The translations under genes were made by a program, and so were the position numbers. The notes beneath the pieces are model-generated. The model was not told the origin of the DNA, searched no databases, and saw nothing but the letters and a program-made list of their open reading frames with translations. A stretch of DNA of 43,679 bases from a bacterium (GTDB lineage Bacteria; Cyanobacteriota; Vampirovibrionia; Gastranaerophilales; UBA9971), in NCBI GenBank assembly GCA_037147175.1, contig JBAWVS010000001.1:1-43679 (forward strand). The letters are read 5' to 3'. Below are positions 18,777 to 26,730 of the stretch, piece by piece; position 1 is the first letter of the stretch; every line of letters begins with the position of its first letter.

Positions 18777-21020
18777 ATGCATAAAATATTTAAATCCTTA
18801 TTAGTTGTCATTTCATTTTTAACAGTAATAACATTAAGTGGTTGTGTAAATGTTGAATCACAAATAACAATAAACAAAGATGGAAGTGCTGATGTAGAAT
18901 ACAAACCAATGTTTAATCAGGCAATGATGGGATTTGCTGGGAATGCTTTATATGAAGTAAAAACAAATGCGGAAAAAAGTGGTTATAGTGTTTCAAGTCT
19001 CAATGAATATGGCATGGTAGGTTTAAAAGCAAAGAAACATATTGAAAATTTAAATGAAACTGATATTGATGGGTTGCCTAATTGTTTTATCAAAGAAAAC
19101 AACAAATTTATAACAGTTAATAAAGGTTTTTTTACTGATAAATATGATATTGATATAAAAGTTGACCTTTCTAGCAAAAATAATGATTCTAACGAAAATA
19201 ATCCTTATTTTAATGAGATTGAAAATTCTGCAACTCAATCAGCAAGTTTTAGTTTTATATTGAATTTACCCGTAAAATCTGATAGCAATAATGCGAGTAA
19301 CGTTACAAATCAAGGAAAAAATCTTAAATGGAATTTAATATATGGCAATATTAATGAAATTCAAGCAGAATTTAAAATAATAAAACCAATAAATATAGTA
19401 ATTGCAATTATTTTAGGTGTATTAGTTCTTTGTTTAATAATATTTCTTGTTCTGAAAAGAAATAAATTAATAGAAATTTTAAATAAAATTGATTTAATAA
19501 ATGTTTTACGGTCTGTTATCTCAAATAATATTAATTTAATTAAAAAAACAGTTAAAGTTGTCTTATTTATATTACTGTTATTAGCTTTAGGCTATTTAAG
19601 TTATATTGGTTATGATAAATACGTTGAAAATATAAATAAAGTTGAACTTTACCCTATTTTAGAAAATGGTAAATGGGGTTATATTAATAAATCAGGAAAA
19701 ATTGTTATAAAACCACAATTTGCCACAGCAAGGGGATTTGCAAACGGTTTAGCAAGGGTAAATATTGGGGGTCAAACAAAAAATTATGAAAAATATATAT
19801 TAAAATGTTTTTATGAAATAAGACCAAAATTTAAGATGAAATCGTTAAATGAGGTTGTTAATATTTGTGTAGAAGAAACTTCAAAAAATGATGTTACAAG
19901 AATAAATCGGATTTTAAACACGTTTTTGTACGGCGGAAAATGGGCATATATAGACAAAAAAGGAAACTTTTTAATTAAACCAATCTATCAAGAAGCTTTG
20001 GCTTTTGGAAATCCTTATTTTAATAAAGACAATGAATTAGCTCCTGTAAAAACAACTAACAAATGGGGATATATAAATAAACAAGGTAAGTTTATTATAG
20101 AACCGCAGTTTGAAAAAGCTGAAGGCTTTTCAGAGGATTTAGGATTAGTTAAATTTGAAAATAAATATGGATTTATAGATAAAAAAGGGGATTTTATTAT
20201 AAATCCCCAATTTGACAAAGCTTTATCTTTTTCAGAGGGTTTTGCCCCTATAAAAATAGGTAATAAATGGGGGTATATAAATAAACAAGGAACGGTTATT
20301 ATAAAGCCTAAATTTGATGAAGTTTCTCCATTCTTTGAAGAATTAGCAAGTGTAAAAGAATCAGGCAAATATTTTTATATTGATAAAGACGGAAAACAAC
20401 TCTTTAAAGATAAATATAAAAGTGCTTTTAGATTTTCTGAAGGATTGGCGGGTGTAAACTTAAATAATAAATGGGGATTTATAAATAAACAAGGTAAATC
20501 CGTTATAGAACCTCAATTTGATGAAGTAGGATATTTTTCAGAGGGTTTTGCCCCTATAAAAATAGGTAATAAATGGGGGTATATAAATAAAACAGGGAAA
20601 ATTGTAATTAAATTGAAATTTATTCAAATAGATAATTTTTATAATGGTTTAGCTTTAATCGTAATGAAGGATAAAAAGTTTGCATATATAGACAAAACAG
20701 GAAAAATTATTTATCAAACTCCAGAAAAAGAAAAAATTAAAATTGTCAAAAAAGAAACTTCAAAAACAATAACTATTAATAAAAATCAAGACGAAAAACA
20801 GTTATCTAAAGAAACTAATAGTAAAGTATCTAAATCTTCAAAGAATACTGCAATAATCAGCAATAAAATAAATAAAAAGCCTGTTAAAAAAAATGAATCT
20901 CTTATTAAAGTCAGCAAAAAGACTAATTATATTAATGTCAATAATATTAAATCTAATAAAACCAATAATCATGATTCAAAAAATACTGTAAATACAAACG
21001 ATTTATTATTAGGGGAATAA
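18777..21020 (+). CDS. WG-repeat lipoprotein with two membrane helices
   Basis: The 747-aa product starts with a lipoprotein signal (hydrophobic core SLLVVISFLTVITL, lipobox LSGC). An extracytoplasmic domain follows with the phrase ITINKDGSADVEYK, reminiscent of cyanobacterial DUF3153 lipoproteins. Two membrane helices lie at about 205-227 and 261-280. About nine WG repeats (KWGYINKSGKIVIKPQF and variants) span about 299-650, then comes a Lys/Asn/Ser-rich tail. WG repeats form beta-rich scaffolds whose ligands are mostly unknown. The ATG at 18777 is chosen over a TTG at 18768 because GAGAG lies 9 bases upstream. A 58-base stretch recurs exactly at 20228-20285 and 20534-20591, evidence of recent internal duplication. 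It is the first gene of the cargo operon. Confidence 0.85.
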   Translation: MHKIFKSLLVVISFLTVITLSGCVNVESQITINKDGSADVEYKPMFNQAMMGFAGNALYEVKTNAEKSGYSVSSLNEYGMVGLKAKKHIENLNETDIDGLPNCFIKENNKFITVNKGFFTDKYDIDIKVDLSSKNNDSNENNPYFNEIENSATQSASFSFILNLPVKSDSNNASNVTNQGKNLKWNLIYGNINEIQAEFKIIKPINIVIAIILGVLVLCLIIFLVLKRNKLIEILNKIDLINVLRSVISNNINLIKKTVKVVLFILLLLALGYLSYIGYDKYVENINKVELYPILENGKWGYINKSGKIVIKPQFATARGFANGLARVNIGGQTKNYEKYILKCFYEIRPKFKMKSLNEVVNICVEETSKNDVTRINRILNTFLYGGKWAYIDKKGNFLIKPIYQEALAFGNPYFNKDNELAPVKTTNKWGYINKQGKFIIEPQFEKAEGFSEDLGLVKFENKYGFIDKKGDFIINPQFDKALSFSEGFAPIKIGNKWGYINKQGTVIIKPKFDEVSPFFEELASVKESGKYFYIDKDGKQLFKDKYKSAFRFSEGLAGVNLNNKWGFINKQGKSVIEPQFDEVGYFSEGFAPIKIGNKWGYINKTGKIVIKLKFIQIDNFYNGLALIVMKDKKFAYIDKTGKIIYQTPEKEKIKIVKKETSKTITINKNQDEKQLSKETNSKVSKSSKNTAIISNKINKKPVKKNESLIKVSKKTNYINVNNIKSNKTNNHDSKNTVNTNDLLLGE

Positions 21021-21041
21021 AGAAACAAAAGGAAATATAAA

Positions 21042-21866
21042 ATGAAAAAAATAATATTAATTTTTTGCTTAATTATTATAGGACAATCGGTACAGGCTTC
21101 AAATTGGATTGAGTTTACTTTTAATAATAAACCTCTATTGATTGATGATGAAAGTATTAGAATTAAAGGTAATATAATATATTATTGGATAAAATCGCCC
21201 GAATATAAAGCCTATATGGCTTCTGATATTACAACAAATACAGTTGCCTATTTAGGAATAATAAAAACTAATAACCCATCCGAAAAACAATATTTTGATA
21301 AAAATAATATAAAATTTGAAAAAGCAGTTCCAGATACAATTGAAGAAATCGCTAATAATTATGTCAGCAATATAACAAAACCCTGTAAAGATGCTTATTT
21401 AAAATTTGTTGATTCATATAAAGCGGGTAATATGCAAGAGGCGGAAAACAATTTAAGAATTGCATTACAAGAAGCAGAAATAATAAAAGAAAAATATAAT
21501 AATAACAGTTTTTTAATTTCTATAAGTAAGTCATTAGCTCAATTTTACGAAGAAATAAATAAATATAGATATTCGATGTATTTATACAAATACATAGCGG
21601 ATAACGGTAAATTAAACAGTTCAGATTTACTTTCAATGGAATATAAAATAAAAGACCTCGATGCAAAATTTAAAGAACAGGCAACAAATTTTATTTATGA
21701 AAAACAAGCAAGTATAGAAAAAGAACGAGAACAGGCAGAACAAGCACGATTACAACAACAGCAACAAGCACAATTAGAAGTGAGTAGAAAACAACAACAA
21801 AAAGAAAATTTGTATAAAGGCATTAATCAGGGCTTAGGCTTAATACCATTACTTTTACTTCATTAA
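21042..21866 (+). CDS. Exported protein with Adhesin_E-like N-terminal domain
   Basis: The 274-aa product has a cleavable signal peptide (MKKIILIFCLIIIGQSVQA, cut before or near SNW). A domain then starts NWIEFTFNNKPLLIDDESI and continues with a Trp near IYYWIKSPEYKAY, resembling the surface-adhesin E-like pattern W...yID..SI...G.....W. The middle (about 110-210) is helical and TPR-like in character, and the C-terminal 40 residues are a Glu/Gln-rich helix (EKEREQAEQARLQQQQQAQ). It ends with a short hydrophobic GLGLIPLLLLH. It lies 21 bases after the WG-repeat gene, with GGAAA upstream. The next gene shares the N-terminal pattern. Confidence 0.72.
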   Translation: MKKIILIFCLIIIGQSVQASNWIEFTFNNKPLLIDDESIRIKGNIIYYWIKSPEYKAYMASDITTNTVAYLGIIKTNNPSEKQYFDKNNIKFEKAVPDTIEEIANNYVSNITKPCKDAYLKFVDSYKAGNMQEAENNLRIALQEAEIIKEKYNNNSFLISISKSLAQFYEEINKYRYSMYLYKYIADNGKLNSSDLLSMEYKIKDLDAKFKEQATNFIYEKQASIEKEREQAEQARLQQQQQAQLEVSRKQQQKENLYKGINQGLGLIPLLLLH

Positions 21867-21914
21867 TATAAATAAATTTAATGACAATTTAGAATCTCGA
21901 AAGGAATTTTATAA

Positions 21915-22595
21915 ATGAAAATATTAATAACAACATTATTATCAATATTTATTTTTTCTCTTGCCGCTTTTGCAGCTGAATGGACGGAAATTAAAGCAAA
22001 AGAAGATAAAACTTTTTATATTAATGAATCAAGCATAGAGAAAAAGGGCGATGTAAGTAATTTTTGGTACAAAGTTGATTTAAGTAAAAATACAAAAATC
22101 AGTTCTATAAAAGAATATGTTTCATTGAATTGTAATGAAAGACTTTTTAAAACATTAGAATCTGTATCATATGATTTAAAGGGGAATTTGATTGAAAGAA
22201 AAGTAGCAACAGATTCATTTGAGCCGATTCCTCCTGATTCTACAATTGATAATTTTTATTATAAAGTTTGTAGTGTAGATAACAAAGATGTTGAATTGCC
22301 TAGTGTCCGTTTGTATTTAGCAGATGTAAAAAAGACCGTTTATGCTAATTGGCAAATGCCATCGTTCGATAGTAAAGAAAAATCCACTTATAATGTTAAA
22401 ATTTCAAAAGAGGGTATTATTGAATCGGCAAATATATCTGAAACAAATGGAAGCATTGCGTTTAATAATTCAATATTAGATGCATTTAATAGAACTTCAT
22501 CGTTTTCGCCTATGCCTAAATCATATAAGGAAGATTTCAAAGAATTTAATATGGTTTTTGATGCTTTAACTTTTGTGACATTTTCAACAAAATAG
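21915..22595 (+). CDS. Exported protein: Adhesin_E-like domain plus TonB/TolA-like C-terminal domain
   Basis: The 226-aa product has a signal peptide (MKILITTLLSIFIFSLAAFA, cut after AFA-A). Its first domain (AEWTEIKAKEDKTFYINESS, later FEPIPPDSTIDNFYYKVC) parallels the preceding exported protein. The last about 90 residues (VYANWQMPSFDSKEKSTYNV, then VKISKEGIIESANISETNGS and ILDAFNRTSSFSPMPKSY) match the TonB/TolA C-terminal fold pattern of strand, turn with small residues, helix ending in an FxPMP motif. It lacks the transmembrane anchor and Pro-rich linker of true TonB, so it is a periplasmic TonB_C-like protein rather than an energy transducer. AAAGGAA precedes the ATG. Confidence 0.75.
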   Translation: MKILITTLLSIFIFSLAAFAAEWTEIKAKEDKTFYINESSIEKKGDVSNFWYKVDLSKNTKISSIKEYVSLNCNERLFKTLESVSYDLKGNLIERKVATDSFEPIPPDSTIDNFYYKVCSVDNKDVELPSVRLYLADVKKTVYANWQMPSFDSKEKSTYNVKISKEGIIESANISETNGSIAFNNSILDAFNRTSSFSPMPKSYKEDFKEFNMVFDALTFVTFSTK

Positions 22596-22619
22596 AATAA
22601 TAAAAGGGTTAAAAAAATT

Positions 22620-23954
22620 ATGGCAGAAAATTTAAATAAACCAATATACATAAAAGACCTTTTTGAAGATGATTTCATTGATAAATGGATTGAATATTTG
22701 TTTTTAGGTGAAGAGAATTTTAAAAAAAAATATTATGTTGAAATTGATTTTGATAAAATCGAAAATTGTTGCCGTAAAGACCTTAATAAAATTAATTTTG
22801 AATCTTTGAATGAATTTGATAAAACAATTTTTTATAATAATGAAGAAACGAAATATTCCATTAAAGATTTTTACCAACAATACATATTATTTAAACGCAA
22901 AAAAACAAAATTAAAAAAATTAATTTCAGATGAAGATTATTTATTCCATACTTATGTAATGAAACAGTATTCATGGGAGGATTTAAGTTTAGAAGACCCC
23001 TTTAAACTTTTCGTAAATGAATCTTCTTTACCATTAATTCCATCAAGTTCACCCGAAAATAAAATAATTAATTTTATAGAAATTGAGTTGCCTATTAACT
23101 TATACCAAAAAAAATATACTTATACAGAGGTTCTCAAAGAGATATTGGATGAAGATAAAAATACAAATGAAGACGAAGACGAATTTATATTTATAGATAC
23201 AAATAAAAATACAGACCTTTTTAACTACGACATAAAAAATAAAGAACTTATAGTTTTAAAAGCTTTAAAAGTAATATCTCAAGAAATTTTTAATTTAAGT
23301 ATAAGTAATTTTTCAAAAAATTATAACGAAACTTATAAATTTTGGAAATATGATGAAAGCGAATCAAATATAATAGAAAAAGTATTTGATACAATATCAT
23401 ACTTGTTAAATGATTTTTCAGAGCAATTTTGTACTAACTCAAATTATTTACTAAATTTTGCTTTTGTCGAAAGCTTTAATATTTCTCTTAATGTTCCTCA
23501 AAAATACAAAAAATACAAAACTTTTGATAAAGACCTACAAAAAACACCATTAAACAATACTTTCAAGGCTCTATTAACTATTAAAGAAAAGTTTTATAAA
23601 AAACTCGCTAATCTTTCAGAAAAAAGGGTGGGGGGCAATAAACCAAACATAGTAAAAGAAATACGTGATAAATATAAACGAGAAGAAATTTTTAAATATT
23701 TCGAATTAATAAATGAACAAAAAAAGGGCAATAACTTCCAAAATTTTAAAAAACATAATAAGGAATTTAACCTTTTAACTAAATATTTTGAAAAACACCG
23801 AAAATCTGATGAATTAAAAAAATATAACTCAATAGAACAATATTTTTATAATTTTGATGCTGACAAATTAGCTTTGGCAATGTTCTTATCAGAAAACAAT
23901 TATGATATTCAAGTAAAAACTTTATATCCAAAGATAAAAAAAAGAATGCTTTAA
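22620..23954 (+). CDS. Protein of unknown function, last gene of the cargo operon
   Basis: The 444-aa product is soluble, Lys/Asn/Glu-rich and mostly helical. It has no signal peptide, membrane helix or recognisable catalytic motif. Recognisable stretches are an acidic run (DEDKNTNEDEDEFIFID, about 175-191) and a lysine-rich C-terminal half with several LKKYN/KKHNK-type helices. It begins 24 bases after the preceding gene with only a weak ribosome-binding site (AGGG, long spacing), and seems to be the last gene of the operon. Unlike its three neighbours it should be cytoplasmic. Base composition is even more AT-rich than the core genes, consistent with transfer. No family is recognised. Confidence 0.65.
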   Translation: MAENLNKPIYIKDLFEDDFIDKWIEYLFLGEENFKKKYYVEIDFDKIENCCRKDLNKINFESLNEFDKTIFYNNEETKYSIKDFYQQYILFKRKKTKLKKLISDEDYLFHTYVMKQYSWEDLSLEDPFKLFVNESSLPLIPSSSPENKIINFIEIELPINLYQKKYTYTEVLKEILDEDKNTNEDEDEFIFIDTNKNTDLFNYDIKNKELIVLKALKVISQEIFNLSISNFSKNYNETYKFWKYDESESNIIEKVFDTISYLLNDFSEQFCTNSNYLLNFAFVESFNISLNVPQKYKKYKTFDKDLQKTPLNNTFKALLTIKEKFYKKLANLSEKRVGGNKPNIVKEIRDKYKREEIFKYFELINEQKKGNNFQNFKKHNKEFNLLTKYFEKHRKSDELKKYNSIEQYFYNFDADKLALAMFLSENNYDIQVKTLYPKIKKRML

Positions 23955-24085
23955 TATTTTCTTTCCGCAATATTAAACATCATTAGGGATATTAAACCAG
24001 CTTTCTATTACTTGTCCAGACCTATTACCTGCCATAAACCCTAAAAGTATTGTGCTGAAAGGGATAATTTATTTTGCCGTAAAAA

Positions 24086-24109
24086 TATTTTGATTTTAAA
24101 ATCAAAATA
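24086..24109. repeat. 24 bp perfect palindrome
   Basis: TATTTTGATTTT is followed immediately by its reverse complement AAAATCAAAATA, with the centre between 24097 and 24098. It has no T-run context typical of a terminator and lies before the replication-like module, so an origin or operator role is possible. Confidence 0.6.
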
Positions 24110-24142
24110 GGCTAAAACCTTGTCTATAAAAGCATTTTGCCC

Positions 24143-24170
24143 TTGTATGAATTGTGAAATATGTTATAAT
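24143..24170 (+). promoter_or_regulatory. Promoter for the replication-like module
   Basis: TTGTAT (24143-24148), a 16-base spacer and a perfect TATAAT (24165-24170) point toward the genes starting at 24488. The transcript would have a leader of about 310 bases. Confidence 0.5.
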
Positions 24171-24328
24171 TGTAATATAGAAATTAAAGAAAATTTGTAA
24201 AGTAATTTATAGACATAGAAAAGGTGGTAAAAAAACAAATAAAAAAACACTTAAAAGTTAAGCTTAACAAAAAGAGAATAAACAAACCGTGAATAATTAT
24301 TCAAAACCAATAGAATATAGGCATCAAG

Positions 24329-24376
24329 AAAGAATGCCGATTGTGTAAAAAGATTTTTATATAATCTGCATTCTTT
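24329..24376 (+). ncRNA. Leader stem-loop upstream of the winged-helix genes
   Basis: AAAGAATGC (24329-24337) and GCATTCTTT (24368-24376) form a perfect 9 bp stem closing a 30-base loop, within the predicted leader transcript. It might be a control RNA element or a DNA site for the Rep protein; no known riboswitch class is recognised. Confidence 0.3.
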
Positions 24377-24487
24377 ATCGAAAAGCCTTAATTCTAAAAT
24401 AGTATCCCTATCCGACTAGATAATTTTTATCTTTGGGAAAAATTCGATTGTATAAAATTAGAAAAAAACAAATGGAGAATAAAAAAG

Positions 24488-24754
24488 ATGAAGACAATAC
24501 TACATGCTTCAACGCTTAAAGTGCTAAAAATACTAGAAAACAAAGCTGATACAGGCAATAAAATAGTTAATTTAAGTCAAAACACAATAAAAAGATATAC
24601 TGGCTTAGACAGATTTACAATCAGGGCTTGTATTCAAGAATTAGAAGATTACAAAGTCCTTACAGTCAATAAAATATGGGGTATTTGTAATACTTATAGA
24701 CTCGAAAATAACTACAAAGAACTGTTACAAGAATTATTACAGGAGAAAGAATAA
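24488..24754 (+). CDS. Small winged-helix-like DNA-binding protein
   Basis: The 88-aa product has a helix-turn-helix pattern: LKVLKILENKADTGNKIVNL, then SQNTIKRYTGLDRFTIRACI and the wing-like LEDYKVLTVNKIWGICNTYR, as in winged-helix replication or transcription regulators. GGAG (24474-24477) lies 10 bases upstream of the ATG. Its stop overlaps the start of the next gene (TAATG), so the two are translationally coupled. The next protein has the same architecture, suggesting a duplicated pair. It probably regulates or assists the Rep-like protein downstream; the target is unknown. Confidence 0.7.
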   Translation: MKTILHASTLKVLKILENKADTGNKIVNLSQNTIKRYTGLDRFTIRACIQELEDYKVLTVNKIWGICNTYRLENNYKELLQELLQEKE

Positions 24755-25050
24755 TGAATAAAAAATTAAAGACTTTATTTAAATTAAACCTACCAACTAA
24801 AGGATTTAAAGGCTTAAAAAAATACAAAATCCTTACTTGTCTTGTATTTGAAGCAGATAATAACAATATTGTTAATTTAACTCAAGAACAAATTGCTAGA
24901 ACTGTTGGATGTTCATATGTGTATGTAAATTTAATTATCAAGGATTTGTGCGATAGAAAGCTTATATCAAAAGATTCAAACGGTAGAAATAATATTTATA
25001 ATTTAACCAGTTTATTTAAAACAATAAAAAGTGAGGATGACAATGCTTAA
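24754..25050 (+). CDS. Second small winged-helix-like DNA-binding protein
   Basis: The 98-aa product resembles its upstream neighbour. A basic N-terminus (MNKKLKTLFKLNLPTKGFKG) leads into helices KYKILTCLVFEADNNN and VNLTQEQIARTVGCSYVYVN (about 45-64, the recognition part), then IIKDLCDRKLISKDSNGRNN, whose pattern of helix followed by a turn of small and basic residues fits a winged helix. GGAG lies 8 bases upstream of the ATG, inside the preceding gene. Its 3' end overlaps a possible 50-aa reading frame. Likely a regulator or replication accessory. Confidence 0.7.
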   Translation: MNKKLKTLFKLNLPTKGFKGLKKYKILTCLVFEADNNNIVNLTQEQIARTVGCSYVYVNLIIKDLCDRKLISKDSNGRNNIYNLTSLFKTIKSEDDNA

Positions 25051-25195
25051 AAAACTCTTTCAAAGATTATACAAAACTTTTCTTATAATAAGACATTTTA
25101 TTATACCCATAAGCTTATTAAAATACACCTATATCATAATCCCTGCAAGTCATTACATACAAATAAAAGGAATTAAAATATGTCAGATAAATTAA
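25043..25195 (+). CDS. Possible 50-aa hydrophobic peptide
   Basis: An ATG at 25043 with GAGGA (25033-25037) 5 bases upstream opens a 50-codon frame that overlaps the preceding gene by 8 bases and the following one by 16. The product starts MLKKLFQRLYKTF and has a hydrophobic stretch (IIRHFIIPISLL, then YIIIPASHYI), so it could be a small membrane peptide. The tight overlaps and good ribosome-binding site favour translation, but there is no homology evidence. It could equally be a translational-coupling spacer. Confidence 0.4.
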   Translation: MLKKLFQRLYKTFLIIRHFIIPISLLKYTYIIIPASHYIQIKGIKICQIN

Positions 25196-26244
25196 TAATA
25201 GATAAATTATCTATTTTCTCTCCGATAGAAAGGGATTGCCTTCCTTCATTATATAGAATCAATGAACAATTAAGGCATTACGGCAATAACAATTTCTTAA
25301 ACCTTAATATTTCTGTTAAACACAATAAGTTATGGCTAACTTTATGCCCGTATAAGTTCTTGTATCAATCTAAAGAGAATATTAAAGGCATTACATTTAG
25401 TGAATTTAAAGATGTTATTCATAATTTAAACTTGATTCTTGAGGATTTAGTGAGTATTTACAATATTAAAACAGAAGATAATCTTTTGAACTTTAGTATA
25501 TCAGCGATTGATTTAACCACAAACATATATGCAGATTACTTTTTCAAGTCTTATATTCCGTTATTTGATTCTATAAAGCCAAAATACAATCTAAGAATAT
25601 CTAAGATTAGAGATATTAGAGCAACAAAAGAAGATAGTTGCATATATTTTATGTCAAAAGGCAAAAGAGCTTCAAAAAATGACTTCACAATAAGAATTTA
25701 CGATAAGAAAGAAGAAATGAAGCAGAATAAAATAAACCCTTTACCCGAATTAGAAGATAAAAATATCATGAGGTTTGAATTGTCTTTTAGAAGCACTAAA
25801 TATATCAAGAAAAAGCTTGATATTTCAAAGCTTATTGATATTTTATCAATGCAATCTTTTGATAATCTTGAAGAAAAAAGAAAAGAAATCTTAAAAGATT
25901 ATTTGTTCCATGAAGTGATAGAGGACGATAGACACTGTTTAAATTCTTTAAATGATGTGGAAATTGCAAGATTAATAAAGGAAAAACAGAAAAGAAATTC
26001 CCTTATAACAATCATGCTCTTATTATCAGCAGACACAATAAATTATAAATACTTAAAAGATATATTTATGACCATTGGAATGTGTGAAACGCATATAAAC
26101 AATGAAATGAAGAAAATTAAAAGATATAAAAGTTTATACAGACAGAATAAAACAAATAATCTTCCTACAATAGCCAGTTTATATGAAGAAATTTATTGTA
26201 AATTGTTTTCAGATAAGCAAAAACAACTTGCGGAAGTAGCATGA
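25180..26244 (+). CDS. Replication-initiator-like protein (Rep_trans/gpII style)
   Basis: The 354-aa product shows the pattern of rolling-circle initiators of the Rep_trans or phage gpII/X type: ISAIDLTTNIYADYFF (about 107-122), a strand-rich segment IYFMSKGKRASKNDFTIRIY followed by DKKEEMKQNK (about 155-184), then IMRFELSFRSTKYIKKKL. These correspond to the Asp, 'lyiGs..S...RiYDK..E' and 'R.El..r' motifs of that family. No HUH motif is seen, and the catalytic tyrosine cannot be assigned with certainty. AAAGGA precedes the ATG. It lies after two winged-helix genes and a candidate origin region, suggesting the element can replicate extrachromosomally. A phage or plasmid replication function is likely; the exact family is moderately sure. 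Confidence 0.6.
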   Translation: MSDKLIIDKLSIFSPIERDCLPSLYRINEQLRHYGNNNFLNLNISVKHNKLWLTLCPYKFLYQSKENIKGITFSEFKDVIHNLNLILEDLVSIYNIKTEDNLLNFSISAIDLTTNIYADYFFKSYIPLFDSIKPKYNLRISKIRDIRATKEDSCIYFMSKGKRASKNDFTIRIYDKKEEMKQNKINPLPELEDKNIMRFELSFRSTKYIKKKLDISKLIDILSMQSFDNLEEKRKEILKDYLFHEVIEDDRHCLNSLNDVEIARLIKEKQKRNSLITIMLLLSADTINYKYLKDIFMTIGMCETHINNEMKKIKRYKSLYRQNKTNNLPTIASLYEEIYCKLFSDKQKQLAEVA

Positions 26245-26473
26245 GTATTGATTTTATATATTTCATAAGTTTATATAACCAAATCATTATTAACAGTTAA
26301 ATTATAAGCTTCATAAATCAAATCTAATGCGAAAAGAAGGCTTATTAAGAGAGATTAAAGAAAGGTTGTGTAGTTTTTACATTGAGGTACTCAAACGCTC
26401 TTTAAAATTAAAATTCTCCATAACCTTTTTATAAATATTGTCGGCAGATTAAAAAAGAAAGAGATATAAAAAT

Positions 26474-26641
26474 ATGTTACTAAATTTAAAAGAAACATCA
26501 GAAATGTTAAAAATCAAAGACTCAACATTATATGCGTGGGTACATCAAAAGAAAATTCCACACATAAAGTTTAGCAAAAAACATTTATGTTTTGATTATA
26601 ACGAGTTAGTAAAATTTATAGAGCAAGGCAAAGTTGCATAA
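26474..26641 (+). CDS. Excisionase-like HTH_17 protein
   Basis: The 55-aa product, MLLNLKETSEMLKIKDSTLY followed by AWVHQKKIPHIKFSKKHLCF and ending in KFIEQGKVA, is a textbook MerR/excisionase-type HTH_17 domain: helix-turn-helix with TLYAWVHQKKIPH as recognition helix and turn, then the wing and closing helix. It lies 89 bases upstream of the integrase and 1.4 kb from the right attachment site, the usual place of a xis gene. The ribosome-binding site is weak (GAGAT). It probably directs excision together with the integrase. Confidence 0.75.
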   Translation: MLLNLKETSEMLKIKDSTLYAWVHQKKIPHIKFSKKHLCFDYNELVKFIEQGKVA

Positions 26642-26658
26642 TTAAAGAGCTATAGAAA

Positions 26659-26712
26659 AAAGGGTACTTGCAATTAATCAGATAGTGAGTTATTATAATA
26701 TCAGTACCCTTT
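26659..26712. repeat. Inverted repeat between xis-like and integrase genes
   Basis: AAAGGGTACT (26659-26668) and AGTACCCTTT (26703-26712) are perfect 10 bp inverted arms separated by 34 bases. TATAAT lies inside (26694-26699). The right arm ends about 18 bases before the integrase start, so RNA folding here or a protein bound to the arms could control integrase expression. Confidence 0.55.
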
Positions 26713-26730
26713 AATCTAAAGAGGTTGTTC

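Larger units (their letters stand above)
23955..24487. other. 533-base non-coding region: possible origin and promoter of the replication module
   Basis: No gene is supported here. Visible features are a 24 bp perfect palindrome (24086-24109), a promoter-like pair (24143-24170) and a stem-loop (24329-24376) within the long untranslated leader before the winged-helix gene at 24488. AAAGGTGG near 24220 resembles a ribosome-binding site but no start codon follows. Placed directly before a Rep-like module, this region is a candidate replication origin or copy-number control region. Confidence 0.45.

Noticed and set aside
26327-26434. 35-codon frame before the xis-like gene
   Set aside because: No ribosome-binding site, no motif, and it overlaps non-coding sequence; the evidence is too weak to annotate it.
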